Of a DNA stretch of 64,000 nt, positions 63,521 to 64,000 are shown piece after piece. Within the stretch, counting starts at the first letter, position 1. Each line of letters begins with the position of its first letter. The stretch is from Tubiluchus corallicola. Taxonomy: Eukaryota; Priapulida; Priapulimorpha; Priapulimorphida; Tubiluchidae. Both the position numbers and the translations under genes were made by a program. The notes under the pieces are model-generated. The model saw only the letters and a program-made list of their open reading frames with translations. It had not been told where the DNA came from and ran no database searches. Location: NCBI GenBank assembly GCA_030141605.1, contig JAQGDQ010000250.1:122001-186000 (forward strand), written 5' to 3'.

Positions 63521-64000
63521 TCCTAGACTCGAATGAAAATACACAACGTCGCCGCAAAACTTTTGACATTGCTGGCATTTGCTGCTAAAATCCCGGCTAT
63601 CTTTTAATAATGTCGTTTACTTTCGTCCCATTATGAGTTGCCGTTTAGTTTACTGTCACTTTGTCCGAACTACCGAGATCTTATCCACTAGCAATCATAA
63701 ACATTTTACAGTTCTGTGCGTTTATACTGTTGGCAAACAGTCTTGTCTATTATACCTGTCGCAATGATAGAAAATAAAGACACGCACCGAAATTGAATAG
63801 AATAGACTTTACTTTTAGGCGTTAGAACTCTCGCTTGGCTCCAGTGTTCTGTTTACTGTATCAGTGTTTGGGTAATGTTGTTGTTGTTGTTATTGTTGCT
63901 GCCAGTATTGGAATTTACTTGTAGCCAATTCCATTTATGTTGTCTTGTCTCGGTTTTCTCGATGAATATTTGTTGTATTATTTGATTATTTATTTATCTG
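63521..64000. other. Upstream flank with a short LINE tail
   Basis: GAATAGAATAGACTTTACTT at 63796 reads on the minus strand as a UTR ending in an ATTCT repeat, like the tail at 34397-34413. A (TTG)n run lies at 63878-63898. Nothing else seen. Confidence 0.4.

Overview
This is a 64-kb piece of an AT-rich metazoan nuclear genome, most likely an invertebrate and perhaps a lophotrochozoan such as a mollusc. The species-level guess is weak. The eukaryotic assignment is firm: three protein genes are split by GT-AG introns, and the rest is long non-coding DNA full of MITEs, non-LTR retrotransposon relics, tRNA-derived SINE pieces and large pure microsatellites.

Layout. (1) 1-26598, minus strand: the first 13 coding exons of glucosidase II beta subunit (PRKCSH), about 427 residues from the start codon. 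The C-terminal lectin (MRH) domain and ER-retention tail lie beyond position 1. Its introns hold a pogo/Tigger-like MITE, a hAT-like MITE with a target-site duplication, a mariner-type element, a long inverted repeat and a LINE relic with an RNase H domain. (2) 26599-26755: a 157-bp gap between two divergent start codons, apparently a bidirectional promoter. (3) 26756-30263, plus strand: a complete four-exon ILVBL gene (acetolactate synthase-like / 2-hydroxyacyl-CoA lyase 2), 635 residues. (4) 30.3-56.4 kb: no host gene recognised. It contains LINE tails, TIR elements, a GC-rich island at 39.6-40.7 kb with a 74-bp hairpin-bearing tandem array and an 83-codon ORF, a pure (ATT)n tract, a second mariner-type copy, a GAAA/GGAA tract and a recent 1.3-kb tandem duplication. 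(5) 56464-63328, minus strand: a two-exon DM-domain transcription factor gene with a DMA domain (DMRT3/DMRTA group), split by a 5.6-kb intron that carries large (CTTT)n and (GT)n tracts, followed by its promoter region to about 63.5 kb.

How the genes relate. PRKCSH and ILVBL encode ER proteins that work on unrelated chemistry (N-glycan trimming and 2-hydroxy fatty-acyl cleavage) but share a start region containing CCAAT and CACGTG boxes. DMRT is a separate developmental regulator. No new multi-gene system was recognised. The least explained structures are the GC-rich hairpin array at 39.6-40.7 kb and the inverted-repeat family at 21.2-23.0 kb with a third copy at 46.8-47.3 kb. Exon borders were set by reading splice motifs and phases by eye. 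Repeat identities are estimates from inspection, not computed alignments.
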